A stretch of 22,323 bases of DNA from Phoronis australis (taxonomy: Eukaryota > Phoronida > Phoronidae). Both the position numbers and the translations under genes were made by a program. The first letter of the stretch is position 1. Each line of letters opens with the position of its first letter. Positions 1-7,844 of this stretch are shown piece after piece. The stretch spans positions 616,413 through 638,735 of the forward strand of contig NMRA01000054.1 in assembly GCA_002633005.1 (NCBI GenBank). Direction: 5' to 3'. The notes beneath the pieces are model-generated. The model was not told where the DNA came from and ran no database searches. It saw nothing but the letters and a program-made list of their open reading frames with translations.

Positions 1-418
1 GAAAACGGGAGGATAGCGTCATCGCACTAATAGGTGCCTACATACCAAATTTCATGAAAATCCGTTAAGGACTTGTGAAGATACAGAGGTAAACGTAAAA
101 AACTAAAATTGCCACTAGGGGGAAACACTGGTAGGCGGATAAGTCCAAAAGTCGTCATCGTCTGTTTTTAACATAATATAAATACACTTGTTAAATTTCG
201 TAAAGATCCTGCGAACGGTTTAGGAGATACAGCCATAGGCGCAAAAAACCAAAACTGCCACTAGGAGGTGCCACAGTAGTCCAAATCGTCAGAAAATCAT
301 CGTCAACCGTCTTCTACATAGTAAGCATATACATGCCAATTTTCACAATCATCCTTTAAGCGGTTTGGTTGATAGAGGGGTGGACGCACAAAAACAGACT
401 CGAAAACACTAAAAATGG

Positions 419-432
419 CCACTAGGTGGCGC
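419..432 (+). promoter_or_regulatory. CTCF-like core motif in repeat unit 3
   Basis: CCACTAGGTGGCGC fits every position of the published animal CTCF core consensus CCASYAGRKGGCRS. The equivalent site of unit 4 (564-577, CCACTAGGGGGCAC) also fits fully. Units 1 (112-125) and 2 (258-271) keep CCACTAGG but lose the GGC part. Binding is not shown by the sequence; the match is to a short motif inside a repeat. Confidence 0.35.
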
Positions 433-563
433 AAACTATGTCGAATCCATCTGAAAATGGGAAGATAGCGTCATCGCACTAATAGGTGCCTACATACCAA
501 ATTTCATGAAAATCCGTTCAGGACTTTTGAAGATACAAAGGTAAGCGTAAAAAATTAAAATTG

Positions 564-577
564 CCACTAGGGGGCAC
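564..577 (+). promoter_or_regulatory. CTCF-like core motif in repeat unit 4
   Basis: CCACTAGGGGGCAC satisfies the CCASYAGRKGGCRS consensus. It sits at the same place in its ~150-bp unit as the motif at 419-432, 145 bp away. Whether it is bound, or is only a property of the repeat consensus, cannot be told from sequence. Confidence 0.35.
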
Positions 578-736
578 ACCGGTAGTCGGATCCGTCCGAA
601 AGTTCGCACATGCCGTCCCATTCATAAATTGAACATATGTGCCAAATTTCATGAACATATGTCAAAGGGTTTTGGAGATAGAGCAGCGGACGCCGGACAG
701 ACGCCGCCCGGACGGAAGGACGGAGATGACGGCATA

Positions 737-766
737 ATGCGTCCACATATAAATATGTGGGCGCAT
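737..766. repeat. Hairpin closing the 5' repeat
   Basis: ATGCGTCCACATAT at 737-750 is the reverse complement of 753-766 apart from one position that still gives a G-T pair; the loop is AA. The stem is 14 bp. It follows the GGACG-rich tail directly and probably marks the 3' end of the repeat. Confidence 0.7.
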
Positions 767-780
767 AATTAGGTCCTACA

Positions 781-1640
781 CAGCCTATACATTCCTAGTT
801 TGTAAAATCTAAAAAAATATTCAAATAATTTGTATACTTTAGTGCATGTTTATGAAAACAAAAATTTACAAAGGGAGTAATGGTTTACTGCGCAGAACCT
901 GGAACAAGACAATGCTCATGTCACAAGAATCTTTCAAATGAGTGATAAATATAGCTGGGCTCATTAAGCTGTGGAGTTTAGATAGTACTGGTGTCAGTCT
1001 GCCAGTAAGAACCACCAACCTTGCTCCACAGCCAAGGGCAGGCGTCGCCATAGGTGGAATGGAGAATGAGTTTGAAGAGAACATGGGTTCTGGACTTACA
1101 ACAGCCTTGGGCTTGAGACAAAAATCAGAAAACTGTATTTTGATGCTAACTGCTAGGCAGGCATTCTTCATTTCATACAGCTAGCTTGTCAGGCACTGCC
1201 ACCTCTCAACATAGAAGAGAGGTGATCTCCCCACATTCCTGTGTATGTTTCTACTTGACCTCGAGCACATACTGACTGAAATGATGTTTAGTCTTCAATT
1301 TCGCTGACGGATTGAAGGACAACTTGAAAAATATGTTGGTTGAGGTCCATCATTTGTTCGAGCAGGGAAGAGTTAAAGACATCAATAGCCTCCTAAGAGT
1401 CCTAAAGTGTCCCTCTACATTCAAAAGATACATACAGCAATACGACTTTGGTGTTTTATAGCCAGTATGAGGCGTGATTTGCCGAAAAGCTTCCACCGCA
1501 TGGCGTTGGCATGAATACCCGATGTTTTAAAATGTCATTTTCCTCTACTATTACACCGTAGGTAAAGTAGGGAGTACTGCATATGCCATTATACAGGAAA
1601 TCAGATATAGGTGCTCCGGAGGTCTGGTGAGGTCACAACA
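781..1640. other. Unassigned sequence, no recognised gene
   Basis: Two overlapping antiparallel open frames (866-1171 minus, 101 codons; 942-1184 plus, 80 codons) cover the same DNA. I recognise neither. The minus frame has a fairly normal amino-acid mix and could be an old exon, but no convincing splice sites or domain were seen. The rest (1185-1640) shows no open frame of note, no tandem repeat and no RNA-gene box. Confidence 0.4.
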
Positions 1641-1652
1641 TTACCGCGGTAA
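1641..1652. repeat. Perfect 12-bp palindrome
   Basis: TTACCGCGGTAA reads the same on both strands. It lies immediately outside the left arm of the inverted repeat at 1655-1778, so it may be part of that structure. No function is implied. Confidence 0.5.
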
Positions 1653-1654
1653 TT

Positions 1655-1778
1655 TAAGTTGGGTAGACAGGTCCTTCTTCAAAATGGTCGTTGGGAACCA
1701 ATTTGGGTGAACAACAGCCATTACCGTTATTCGGTTCCCAGCAGCCATTTGAAAGAGGGTCCTGTCTATTCGAATTTT
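1655..1778. repeat. Imperfect inverted repeat, MITE-like or foldback
   Basis: The left arm (about 1655-1699) contains TAGACAGGTCC, CAAAATGG and TGGGAACC. The right arm (1733-1778) contains their complements in reverse order: GGTTCCCA, CCATTTG and CCTGTCTA, with a few mismatches and one-base gaps. The loop is about 33 nt (1700-1732). Arms of about 40 bp with three well-paired blocks suggest a small foldback element or an expressed hairpin. Frames of 91 codons (minus, 1641-1916) and 75 codons (plus, 1691-1918) run through it and are probably incidental. Confidence 0.55.
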
Positions 1779-2553
1779 ACCTCTCACAACTAGTGAATAA
1801 GCTCTGTAGATGGTGCTACGCATTGTTACTAAGACGCCATATTGTTTATTTACAAATTTTAATTTTACTTTCTCTGCGACCAAGTGCCCGTAAGATTTCC
1901 ACATCTCTAGCCACATGAGTATCGTTATTTGTATTGTCCTTTCATTGTTTTATTCTCTTTACTTAATGAAATTTTGCCGGTATTTATACTTCCTTATTGT
2001 TTTAGACAATGATCATTCGTCTTGCTTGTTCAACTAAATAAAATACATTGAAATACTTGCGGGTTATCGTCTATGATCGTCGTCGGTTTACTGAAGCAAA
2101 AGCAACAAGTAACGAACTACGATGCCATCGGTACCATGTCCATGCCCAGGGTGCACATGTCATGACAGCGTTTTCCCGTTCAGTGACTTTGTCTGTTACG
2201 ACAACAGGCACGCCAATTATCTAGCAGGCTTATTACGGACCGTGTGAACACCGTCAAACCCAGAGTGAACTGGTACATTCGGAAAGAATAAATTATCGTA
2301 ATGTTGGTTGCAGCTGGGCAATTTTGGTAATTCAAAAACTAAACATGGTCACCATTTGACGAGGATTTCAGAAATCATTTGTTCAAATATGTTATAACTT
2401 AACTTTTATTTTTAACAGAGCAGCCCAGTCAGGCTTGATATGATCTTATTGAAGATTAGAGCAATTATCGAACAAAAGAGAGCTGGCCCTCCAACCGTGA
2501 ATGCCAGAATGGAGTTAATCAGTCGTGTAAGATATTGGCTACAGGGGTAAACT
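1779..2553. other. Unassigned sequence with a possible polyadenylation signal
   Basis: No reading frame of note lies here. AATAAA occurs at 2037-2042 in the context of an AT-rich, T-rich upstream stretch (about 1930-2010), which could be the 3' end of a transcript on the + strand, but no upstream coding sequence is recognised. The remainder shows no repeat or RNA box. Confidence 0.3.
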
Positions 2554-2594
2554 TCCCAACTTGTTGTTGGGCTATAGAAGCGAACAAGTTGGGA
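2554..2594. repeat. Hairpin with 12-bp perfect stem
   Basis: TCCCAACTTGTT (2554-2565) is exactly complementary to AACAAGTTGGGA (2583-2594), with a 17-nt loop. No element boundaries were found around it. A minus-strand frame over it (2412-2663, 83 codons) has no recognisable domain. Confidence 0.6.
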
Positions 2595-2851
2595 GCAAGG
2601 GGAACAGGCCGTAATGTAACTGCATGGGGACAATGACGTGGGATTAGGGATTGAACTACTCAAAATACATGGGTATGTTCAAACAGATCAGAATAAGCTC
2701 CTATGGTGTATGGAGGCCCTATAGCTATGACAGGAATATCTACCGTCTGGCGTCTGTGCTAGTTGGGCTGGCCCAATTCAGATGGCGCAAGCCTAGTGTT
2801 GTAGAAGTGCTTCCGGTGAATCTTACGAGCCTCTAGCTACTTGCTAACGGG

Positions 2852-2950
2852 CAATTGCCTATTACCTGAATGGTTAGCATGCTCGCCGTTTTTATGGGGG
2901 TTGGTAGAACTTTCCATTCCCAGGTCGGGTTAATCTCGGCTATTACTACA
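2852..2950 (+). mobile_element. tRNA-derived SINE copy 1, decayed
   Basis: ATTACCTGAATGGTTAGCAT at 2861-2880 corresponds to the A-box region of the other two copies, but a G to C change breaks the TRGYNNARNGG consensus. The B box is unreadable: where the other copies have GGTTCGAT, this one reads TTCCATTCCC. The post-tRNA segment TCTCGGCTATTACTACA is retained. It is the left arm of the inverted structure described at 2797-3230. Confidence 0.65.
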
Positions 2951-3108
2951 ACTCATGGTGTAGTCGGCAAACGGATGTGATCTACCCAGTTGCCAACTAG
3001 TACTCGCGGAACTCGGATGGTGCGCACGGATGGTGATGGTAAAAGTTCCATTAGTCAAGGATTTGCATGAGAGACAACCTTGTGTTCACCTAGCTGTGTT
3101 GTGGTGGT

Positions 3109-3196
3109 GTAGTAATAGCCGAGATTACCCGACCCGGGGATCGAACCAGCGACCCCCATAAAACCGGCAAGCGTGCTAACCATTCAGCTAACAAAG
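3109..3196 (-). mobile_element. tRNA-derived SINE copy 2, intact A and B boxes
   Basis: On the minus strand the internal RNA polymerase III promoter is complete: A box TAGCTGAATGG (complement of 3180-3190) and B box GGTTCGATCCC (complement of 3137-3147), about 43 bp apart. It is followed by CGGGTCGGGTAATCTCGG and CTATTACTACA, the non-tRNA body. The D-arm is recognisable (GCT...AGC stem), but the anticodon and acceptor stems are not, so this is a SINE head and not a tRNA gene. Which tRNA it derives from cannot be read. Confidence 0.75.
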
Positions 3197-3212
3197 GCTC
3201 ATATAATTCACC

Positions 3213-3296
3213 GGAAGCACATCTACAACATTCCCCCCTTTCCTACGGAACGGGCACGTGACAGGAAGGTGAACACCAGGAAGCACATCTACAACA
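3213..3296. repeat. 18-bp exact direct repeat
   Basis: GGAAGCACATCTACAACA occurs at 3213-3230 and again at 3279-3296, 66 bp apart, with CACC close upstream of both. The same block, complemented, ends the left arm at 2797. This gives three copies of the SINE-flanking segment within 500 bp. Confidence 0.7.
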
Positions 3297-3463
3297 GTGG
3301 TAAAATGTATCAGGCAAAAGGGAAATTGATGACCTATGTGAGACAAATCTGGCCGAGGTAATTCACCTTCTTGGTGGCGCACCGTAGGGGGTAGGGAGAG
3401 CTTTAGCCCTCCACTTTTTTCAGTGCTGCCATGGCCTATGGCCGGTGCACCACAGAGGAGCTT

Positions 3464-3492
3464 GGGGGGGGGGGGGATATTGTAGGTTGTAN
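3464..3492. other. G13 homopolymer and an ambiguous base
   Basis: Thirteen consecutive G residues lie at 3464-3476 and one N at 3492, just upstream of SINE copy 3. Homopolymers of this length are often miscounted, so the local length is uncertain. A minus-strand frame over this stretch (3188-3547) reads through SINE sequence and contains the unknown residue; it is not a gene. Confidence 0.8.
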
Positions 3493-3496
3493 ATTT

Positions 3497-3632
3497 GCCT
3501 ATTAGCTGAATGGTTAGCATGATCAACGGTTTTATGGTACGGCTCATGCCATGGGGGTCGCTGGTTCGATTCCCGGGTCAGGACAGGTGGTCTCCGCTAA
3601 TCGGCTAATTACTTATTATTACTACACCAGTG
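3497..3632 (+). mobile_element. tRNA-derived SINE copy 3, with 16-bp internal insertion
   Basis: A box TAGCTGAATGG at 3503-3513 and B box GGTTCGATTCC at 3563-3573 both fit the polymerase III consensus. The box spacing is about 16 bp longer than in copy 2 because of an extra segment around TACGGCTCATGCCATG. The downstream body keeps CGGCTAAT and TTATTACTACACCA but is otherwise divergent. It points the same way as copy 1. Confidence 0.75.
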
Positions 3633-6429
3633 TTACGACACTTCTTGGGAATGATTTACAACTAATCCTTGGCTGAAATCATTAGAGATAGAAAATTCAC
3701 ATCACAACAAGTCTGCAAAATATTCACAAACCTGGGCACAATTGACAGCCGATTTTTGTGATCCATTACCACTGATTACGAGTTTCCGTCGAGATGTGTG
3801 GCAAGCTCGCTGTGTATCTCATAGGCTACAAGAAAAATGAAGTTTGGTTAAATGTTAAAATTGCACTGTGTTAGGGTACCAGTGTCCACTCTCATGCATG
3901 TGATAGTAATTGTACATTCATACTAGGCTACGTTTTGATATCTATGTGGCTTCATTAACATACTGCACACTCTATTGTCCTTTACATGACAGTTATGACG
4001 CCAGCTTCACGAGAACGAGGTTTCTTGAAAGTCGTCTGATAATCAGAGCAGCTGCAGGTAAATCAGAAATTAACTGGTTTTACTATGTTTGTTTCTGAAA
4101 ATTTGGTGTTTGAATGATGCACTAATGTTTGTCAGTTTTCTTATTTGATTATTTGGTTTGTCTGTGTCGATACCTCGAGCTCGCTGTCGCGCTTCCATTA
4201 AGTTTGTCAAATGGACACAGTCGGCAGTCTTCTTCAAGTTTTTGAAGTTTTGCCAAACTTCCGACTCTGTTATTCCAGGTTATAGTCAGACACCAGTCAT
4301 AAAACGGTCGTTCACCAATTGCCTACAATGTTATAAAGACATATCAAAGTTCCATTTTAGTTGTTGTTGGCCACAGTTCATCGTGGGCCTGTCTATGGGG
4401 TACTATGAGGCCCATTTAGACCCGTTTAGCCAGGAACTTGGAAGCAGAGCGCATGGTTTCTGGAACAAACCCCCACGAAATGTTGATCTTTTCATTCGAA
4501 GTTTCCTTTAAATATTTGTCTTTTTTCGCCTCCACATTCGAAATGGGTTGGTTTCTTAATTTTCCTGCTGTAACTCCTATGAAAATTATCTCCCCCGAGG
4601 GCCTGATGTACCCTTGATGCGACTAATCTAATGTGATAAATTATAAATATATACAGCTTTGCTCTGCCACCTATACCTATATGGGTAAAAGACTCGCCAA
4701 TTAAAGTCTGACAGAAAATTAGTGCCATTAAAAAGTACACTTGACTGTACTAAACAGTGTTCTACCGTTATTCTGCTGGCTCCTGACTAGTGGAGCTATC
4801 TTGTGTCAAAAGCTTGCTGTCATCTCCCGAAGCATGTCCCAATAAATGTAGCAAGTGTCATATACGCATGTCATTGAACGTACTGTTTTTCAAGTCAATG
4901 ACAGAATTTTCTCTGTGACAAAATCTAAAAAATTTTGCACGAAATGACGGTTATTAGATTGTTTTTCACTTAACAGCTGTAACGGTCAAGGTGAGTGTGG
5001 CTTGACTCCCTGGTTTTTGCATGCACCCCCGCTGGTTGAATGATGAGTTTCACGTTGAGGATACGAACAGAACTACCTGGGTGGTGTGAAATTTTGAGAT
5101 CTATGTGAGGTTAACACACATCTGTTCCTAACTCGTGTATTTTTATGTTAAAATTTTTTATTAAGGCAGCTGGATGGCTACAGGGGATACTACGGTGGAG
5201 CCCTTGTCATACTAGTACTCTCAGTATCAATGTAAATTACTGTATGATAATAATAAGTGGGATATTCCACTAAGCGGGTCTCGAGCTGGCTGTGGTCGTA
5301 ACCGCTCTTATACGTTATGGTAATCATGCATAGTGAGAAGTGATAGAGTATTAGACAGGTAAACAGGAAACGAATTTTTACCCCTGGCGCCGAGATCCGG
5401 TAAGGCTAATGAATTTAAGTTGAAACAAGTTAGTTTTTAGACAGAAAAGCCAAGGTACACATGCTAATAATTTGGTAGAATCAGTTTTGCGAATTATTTA
5501 ATGACAATATGCTGGATATTTTACATTGATTTAATTGGAAATGATTCATTTTTTGACATTTCACACAATAACCAGGATATGCTATTATCCACTGTTGCAT
5601 TAAGTAGGCTGAACTGCACTTATTAACTGGCAATAGCAAATCCTGGTAAAAATATGCCTTGTTAGTACTTCTTGTACGCCAACAGAAGATTTTCTGCATA
5701 TGGTGCTTCACCCTGACTAATCTACCAAAATCATGTTGTTTAAGAACCTTTCTTGCGTAGTAGGACACCTTTTGAGGCAATAGATGTTCTAACTCTTAAC
5801 AAATGCTGTTCAATCAAGATTTTTTGTGAACATCCTTGCATTTATCAACAACATTTAGGACTGATCCCATTACGTTCTATGTGCTCATGGTCAAACAAAT
5901 ATGTACTAAAAGTGATGGGGACTGAGATCACTTGTCTGCCAGCCACGGTGAGAGGCTACAGCACAAATGGGGACCTGTCTATGATGGCACTAGGATGGAT
6001 CATTGTCTGTGCTGGAACCAGCAAGCGGCGATGGGCTTTAGGTACTAGTGAGGGGTAATCTGAAGCCATTGCTCTTGCCTGTGAGCTCGAACCTCTAGGC
6101 TGTTTCCCATAACTGTACCTTTACCTGATTGGTGTAACTCGATTCTCTTGGAATTGCTTTGATCTGGCGTTGTCTTCGATTATGGTTGGAATAATGTTGT
6201 AAATCCAGCAAATGACTGGCTGCAGTGTTCGCAAAGGTAATTGTATTGCTGTTGCGTGAGAGCTCACAAACGTTTAGGTTAATGACAATTAAATGTGTGG
6301 GTACCTGGCTGGTTTAGGTTCAATTCATGGTCATTGGTTGAATTAACTAAACATCACAAATATGGATGCTGTCAAAACGAGCTCTTTGAAGCAAATTAGT
6401 TGGTGATTGTTTTATGTATTATCTAACAG
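3633..6429. other. Unassigned 2.8-kb stretch, no recognised gene
   Basis: The longest frame is 4158-4511 on the + strand (117 codons). It has no recognisable domain, several Cys and aromatic residues scattered without pattern, and no clear splice context, so I do not call it a gene. Antiparallel frames at 5481-5780 (minus, 99 codons) and 5753-6058 (plus, 101 codons) are equally anonymous. No tRNA box pair, tandem array or terminal inverted repeat was found by eye. The sequence is most simply intergenic or intronic DNA. Confidence 0.4.
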
Positions 6430-6488
6430 CATGGGCTGCCTCCTTGAGATGGCTGGCAGATCTAGGCATCCTTCCCAATGTCAGTAAG
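6430..6488 (+). other. Exon-like segment of 59 nt
   Basis: A T-rich tract ending TATTATCTAACAG precedes 6430, and AAG/GTGAAT follows 6488, so both splice consensus sites are present. One frame is open throughout and reads WAASLRWLADLGILPNVSK, finishing on a codon boundary. The peptide resembles a normal soluble helix, but no family is recognised and no partner exon in the matching phase was found. In this much AT-rich DNA such segments can occur by chance. Confidence 0.2.
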
Positions 6489-7500
6489 GTGAATGATAGC
6501 AAAAGTGTCTGTTGGTGGCACTTTACTGGAAGTTTGAGTTTCCCTAGAGAACTGCTTGCGACTTTTCTCTAGCTTTTCAGCAGAAATTATAGCAACCAGA
6601 CTTACTTCAAAGGCAAAAGACACACGCACATGCCTACCAGAAGGGGTGTGGAAAGCACCATTGTTTATCGTTGAATATTCTTTTGTGAAGAGTCCAACTT
6701 TAAAAGTAATACAGTTAATTAGAAAATATATTACTTTTTTACCATTTATTCTTCAAACATAACATTACAAATAGTAAACAATAATGCTGCGGCAATGACA
6801 TTAAAATAATTTATTGGTGAAAATGACTCATTCTTTGACAGCTAACAAGTCTCGCTAATGAAAGCAATTTGTTCCCTGAGGGATAAATACCTGTACTTTA
6901 GTGGAATTTTCACCTCCTGTGAAAAGAAGTTAATTAAGGTCACATGAAAAAGGAAACTGAACAAAAATGGAACTCTTTTGTGGCGATGGTCTATGCATAG
7001 CCACTTTCTGGAATGCCACAAGGCCCTCTCTGATTCAGCTTGGCATGCAACTTTACTAATCACAACTTTTCATTTGTTTGCCATTTGTCAGTCTAATGCC
7101 ACTGAGGTATTACTGTTTCATATTAAGTTGCAATGCAAAATTTGAAAAAAACTATGTGAGCATTCATAAATTATTCTTCCCTTCTGCATCTCAACTCAGA
7201 AATGCCTTAGCAGCTTTACCATAGGCCAATCGTATAGTACATTTTTCTTCTTCCACGACAGGAGACTTTTCATTCAAAATGAATTGTTTTTTTTGCACAA
7301 TTTATAACACATTTTTTAAACTTTCCTAATATTTTAGAAATTACCATTTCCTCTGAATAGTGCATTGGGAAGCTTCACTTTTTACCTTATGTTATGAAGT
7401 GGTTGGAGGGAGTGGAGGATGTGTGGCAAGCCATGATGCATGCATGTGTGCAGATTAGGATTGTTCATCATTCCGATTTTGGAATTAAAATGTTTGCCAG
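6489..7500. other. Unassigned sequence between exon-like segments
   Basis: Frames of 68 codons (plus, 6556-6762) and 73 codons (minus, 6842-7063) show no known motif. The interval is T- and A-rich with short homopolymers, such as T8 near 7287, and could be intron. Confidence 0.3.
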
Positions 7501-7557
7501 GTCCGACAAACACCCCAGAAAGTTTGAACTTTCCGCTAAGGCTCATGGTGATGACAG
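7501..7557 (+). other. Exon-like segment, phase-compatible with the next
   Basis: TTTGCCAG precedes and ACAG/GTGAAT follows. Read in frame 2 the peptide is PTNTPESLNFPLRLMVMT, leaving one base that joins the next segment (7607) to make a Glu codon, so the frame continues across the proposed junction. The implied intron (7558-7606) is only 49 nt, which is short for most animals and weakens the case. No family is recognised. Confidence 0.22.
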
Positions 7558-7606
7558 GTGAATCACAGGTCAGGGCAATTGCTTTTCAAATTTTGTCTTA
7601 TTGCAG

Positions 7607-7743
7607 AAAAAGTTAATGTCGAGCCCTTTCCTCCAGAGCAACTTTTAATAGAAGTACCCCCAGGATTTCCTCATTGTTGTGATGTTCTGATTGACATACA
7701 GATGTTAACAGATGAAATTTCATTTTGTCAAATTTCTCAATAA
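7607..7743 (+). other. Exon-like segment with strong acceptor
   Basis: TTTTGTCTTATTGCAG ends at 7606, a good 3' splice site. The open frame begins EKVNVEPFPPEQLLIEVPPG and stays open to a TAA at 7741. There is no good donor before the stop; GTACCC at 7654 and GTTCTG at 7684 are weak, so it could be a terminal exon. The Pro- and Glu-rich peptide is not recognised. Confidence 0.22.
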
Positions 7744-7781
7744 AAATGACTCTTCAGGAAAATTTACTTTGCTTTTAGCAG

Positions 7782-7844
7782 GTTTTGTGTGGTGTGGCTA
7801 TTATCAAACAACATTTTGTAAAATTTCCAGCAGGAAACAAAGTG
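7782..7844 (+). other. Exon-like segment of 63 nt with good splice sites
   Basis: TTTGCTTTTAGCAG precedes and GTG/GTAAGC follows. The segment is exactly 21 codons and open, and begins VLCGVAIIKQHFVKF. Both sites fit the consensus well. A stop in the preceding segment (7741) means the link between them would need one of the weak donors there. No protein family is recognised. Confidence 0.25.

Larger units (their letters stand above)
1..770 (+). repeat. Interspersed repeat made of four degenerate ~150-bp units, 5' end outside the window
   Basis: Four units can be lined up on a shared GCCACTAGG core at 111, 257, 418 and 563, giving spacings of 146, 161 and 145 bp. Each core is preceded by a stretch like CCAAATTTCATGAAAATCCG, then GGAGATA or GAAGATA and an A-rich segment. 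The block beginning at 1 is almost repeated at 453, so the first and fourth units resemble each other much more than the two between them, which implies a roughly 452-bp higher-order period. The 3' part (about 680-730) is a GGACG-rich stretch followed by a hairpin. Repeats of this general look (weak codon signal, GGACGGAC-type tail, closing hairpin) occur in many marine invertebrate genomes, but I cannot assign a named family. No protein is encoded. The start of the element lies before the window. Confidence 0.75.
2797..3230. repeat. 434-bp inverted-repeat structure built from two opposed SINE copies
   Basis: The left arm runs 2797-2950 and the right arm 3109-3230, separated by a 158-bp unpaired spacer. 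Matching blocks, read left to right and complemented on the right arm, are TGTTGTAGAAGTGCTTCCGG, then CTGAATGGTTAGCA, CGCCG-TTTTATGGGGGT, and TCTCGGCTATTACTACA. The match continues outside the tRNA-like part into the flank (2797-2850 against 3193-3230), so either the SINE has an extra 5' domain or a longer segment was duplicated in inverted form. The two arms have drifted, with insertions in the left arm. Confidence 0.75.

Noticed and set aside
866-1184. Two antiparallel frames of 101 and 80 codons
   Set aside because: Overlapping frames on both strands with no recognised family; kept only as a remark in the description of that stretch.
3188-3547. A 119-codon minus-strand frame, the longest in the window
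   Set aside because: It runs through SINE flank copies, the G13 run and an ambiguous base, and has no domain.
3497-3590. A possible functional tRNA gene with good A and B boxes
   Set aside because: The anticodon and acceptor stems cannot be folded and the boxes are followed by the SINE body shared with the other copies.
4158-4511. A 117-codon + strand frame
   Set aside because: No domain, no splice context and no sign of coding bias that I could see; a frame of this length can occur by chance in 22 kb.
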